Source of the DNA: Prevotella denticola
GTDB lineage: Bacteria > Bacteroidota > Bacteroidia > Bacteroidales > Bacteroidaceae
DNA: 64,000 nucleotides
Direction: 5' to 3'
NCBI RefSeq assembly: GCF_900454835.1
Contig: NZ_UGTM01000001.1
Location: forward strand, 1,860,501 to 1,924,500
Made by a program: the position numbers and the translations under genes
Part shown: positions 63,683-64,000 of the stretch, piece by piece
How positions within the stretch are numbered: position 1 is the stretch's first letter
Layout: each line of letters begins with the position of its first letter
Notes under the pieces: model-generated
What the model saw: only the letters and a program-made list of their open reading frames with translations
Told to the model about the DNA's origin: nothing
Database searches by the model: none

Positions 63683-64000
63683 AATAACATTCCTTTATGG
63701 GTGTAGCGGTTATAGCATTGCTCCTCACACCCGGATTATCAATGGATATATAATATTTTCCCAGAATCGACTTTCAAGATAAATCGACTTTTATAAATGA
63801 ATGAACACTACCGATACCAAACTATTATAGTGTACTATCTGTATAAGACACTGCAAAGATAGATTGAATATTTCATACATGCAAGTTTTTTGCCGGAAAA
63901 ATCCATATCCGGAAGAAATTAATTGTTTTCATTTCTTGATTCACATTATTATATGGATGAAACCCTTTCGTATCTGACGAGAACAGGGGCATGGAAAAGC
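63683..64000. other. Leader and right edge of the window
   Basis: A leader of about 165 bases lies between the receptor start and its promoter, containing two TCGACTTT repeats (about 63769 and 63785). Beyond the promoter I see no gene up to the window end. Confidence 0.5.
63854..63884 (-). promoter_or_regulatory. Promoter for the TonB-type receptor
   Basis: Minus strand TTG (63882-63884), a 20-base spacer, TATCTTTG (63854-63861). Both elements match the consensus. Confidence 0.65.

Noticed and set aside
1..64000. tRNA, rRNA or insertion-sequence genes
   Set aside because: Reading the gaps I saw no cloverleaf, rRNA segment or transposase motif. Reading by eye could miss a tRNA.

Overview
The window looks like chromosomal DNA of a Prevotella-type Bacteroidetes with roughly balanced GC content. 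Four things point there. Several promoters fit the Bacteroidetes form TTG-N19/20-TAnnTTTG. Two type IX secretion genes are present (porZ and porG). The block porG-uppS-bamA-ompH is typical of this phylum. There are also DUF6242, DUF6089, DUF4250 and DUF3108 proteins, a nucleoside kinase carrying a TGS-type N-terminus, and a KorA with fused gamma and alpha parts. I found no rRNA, tRNA, CRISPR array, transposase or phage gene. Most of the window is conserved housekeeping and envelope DNA, so the unusual signals are mainly between genes.

Layout. 0.8-10.4 kb: long-chain polyprenyl diphosphate synthase (-), polA, leuS, a YitT-type membrane protein and the RdgB/HAM1 pyrophosphatase. 10.7-16.0 kb: a tightly packed envelope operon of GT2 glycosyltransferase, porZ, a GT-C-like membrane protein and an acyltransferase-3 protein. 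16.6-20.5 kb: an Ig-like lipoprotein and a GH3-family protein (-). 20.8-27.5 kb: a TonB-type outer-membrane protein, a GH2 beta-galactosidase-like enzyme and the nucleoside kinase. 27.6-41.1 kb: a Na/Pi cotransporter, then the outer-membrane biogenesis run (DUF6242 lipoprotein, porG, uppS, bamA, three Skp/OmpH proteins, murI, beta-helix lipoprotein, cdd, DUF4250). 42.2-45.9 kb: nrdA and nrdB. 45.9-46.3 kb: a cluster of DnaA boxes that I read as the replication origin. 46.3-64 kb: a DUF3108 protein, a YejM-like membrane sulfatase, a GH16 glucanase, korA-korB, RNase R, an epimerase plus PAP2 pair, an AAA ATPase with a winged-helix end, and a second TonB-type receptor.

How the genes fit together. 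Envelope assembly dominates: BamA with three Skp-like chaperones, T9SS parts, undecaprenyl diphosphate synthesis, glutamate racemase, and surface-glycan and lipid enzymes. Polymerase I and ribonucleotide reductase sit on the same side of a likely origin.

The most interesting material is intergenic. Two unrelated sequence families each form arrays of about four 22-bp units (about 88 bp), at three sites each. A 10-bp repeat sits just upstream of cdd, nrdB and korB. A 45-bp repeat family lies directly after stop codons and resembles DNA inside two signal-peptide coding regions. A perfect 28-bp inverted repeat overlaps the ATPase promoter. There is a possible small RNA with its own promoter and terminator near 59.6 kb. 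A duplicated korA leader flanks the GH16 gene.
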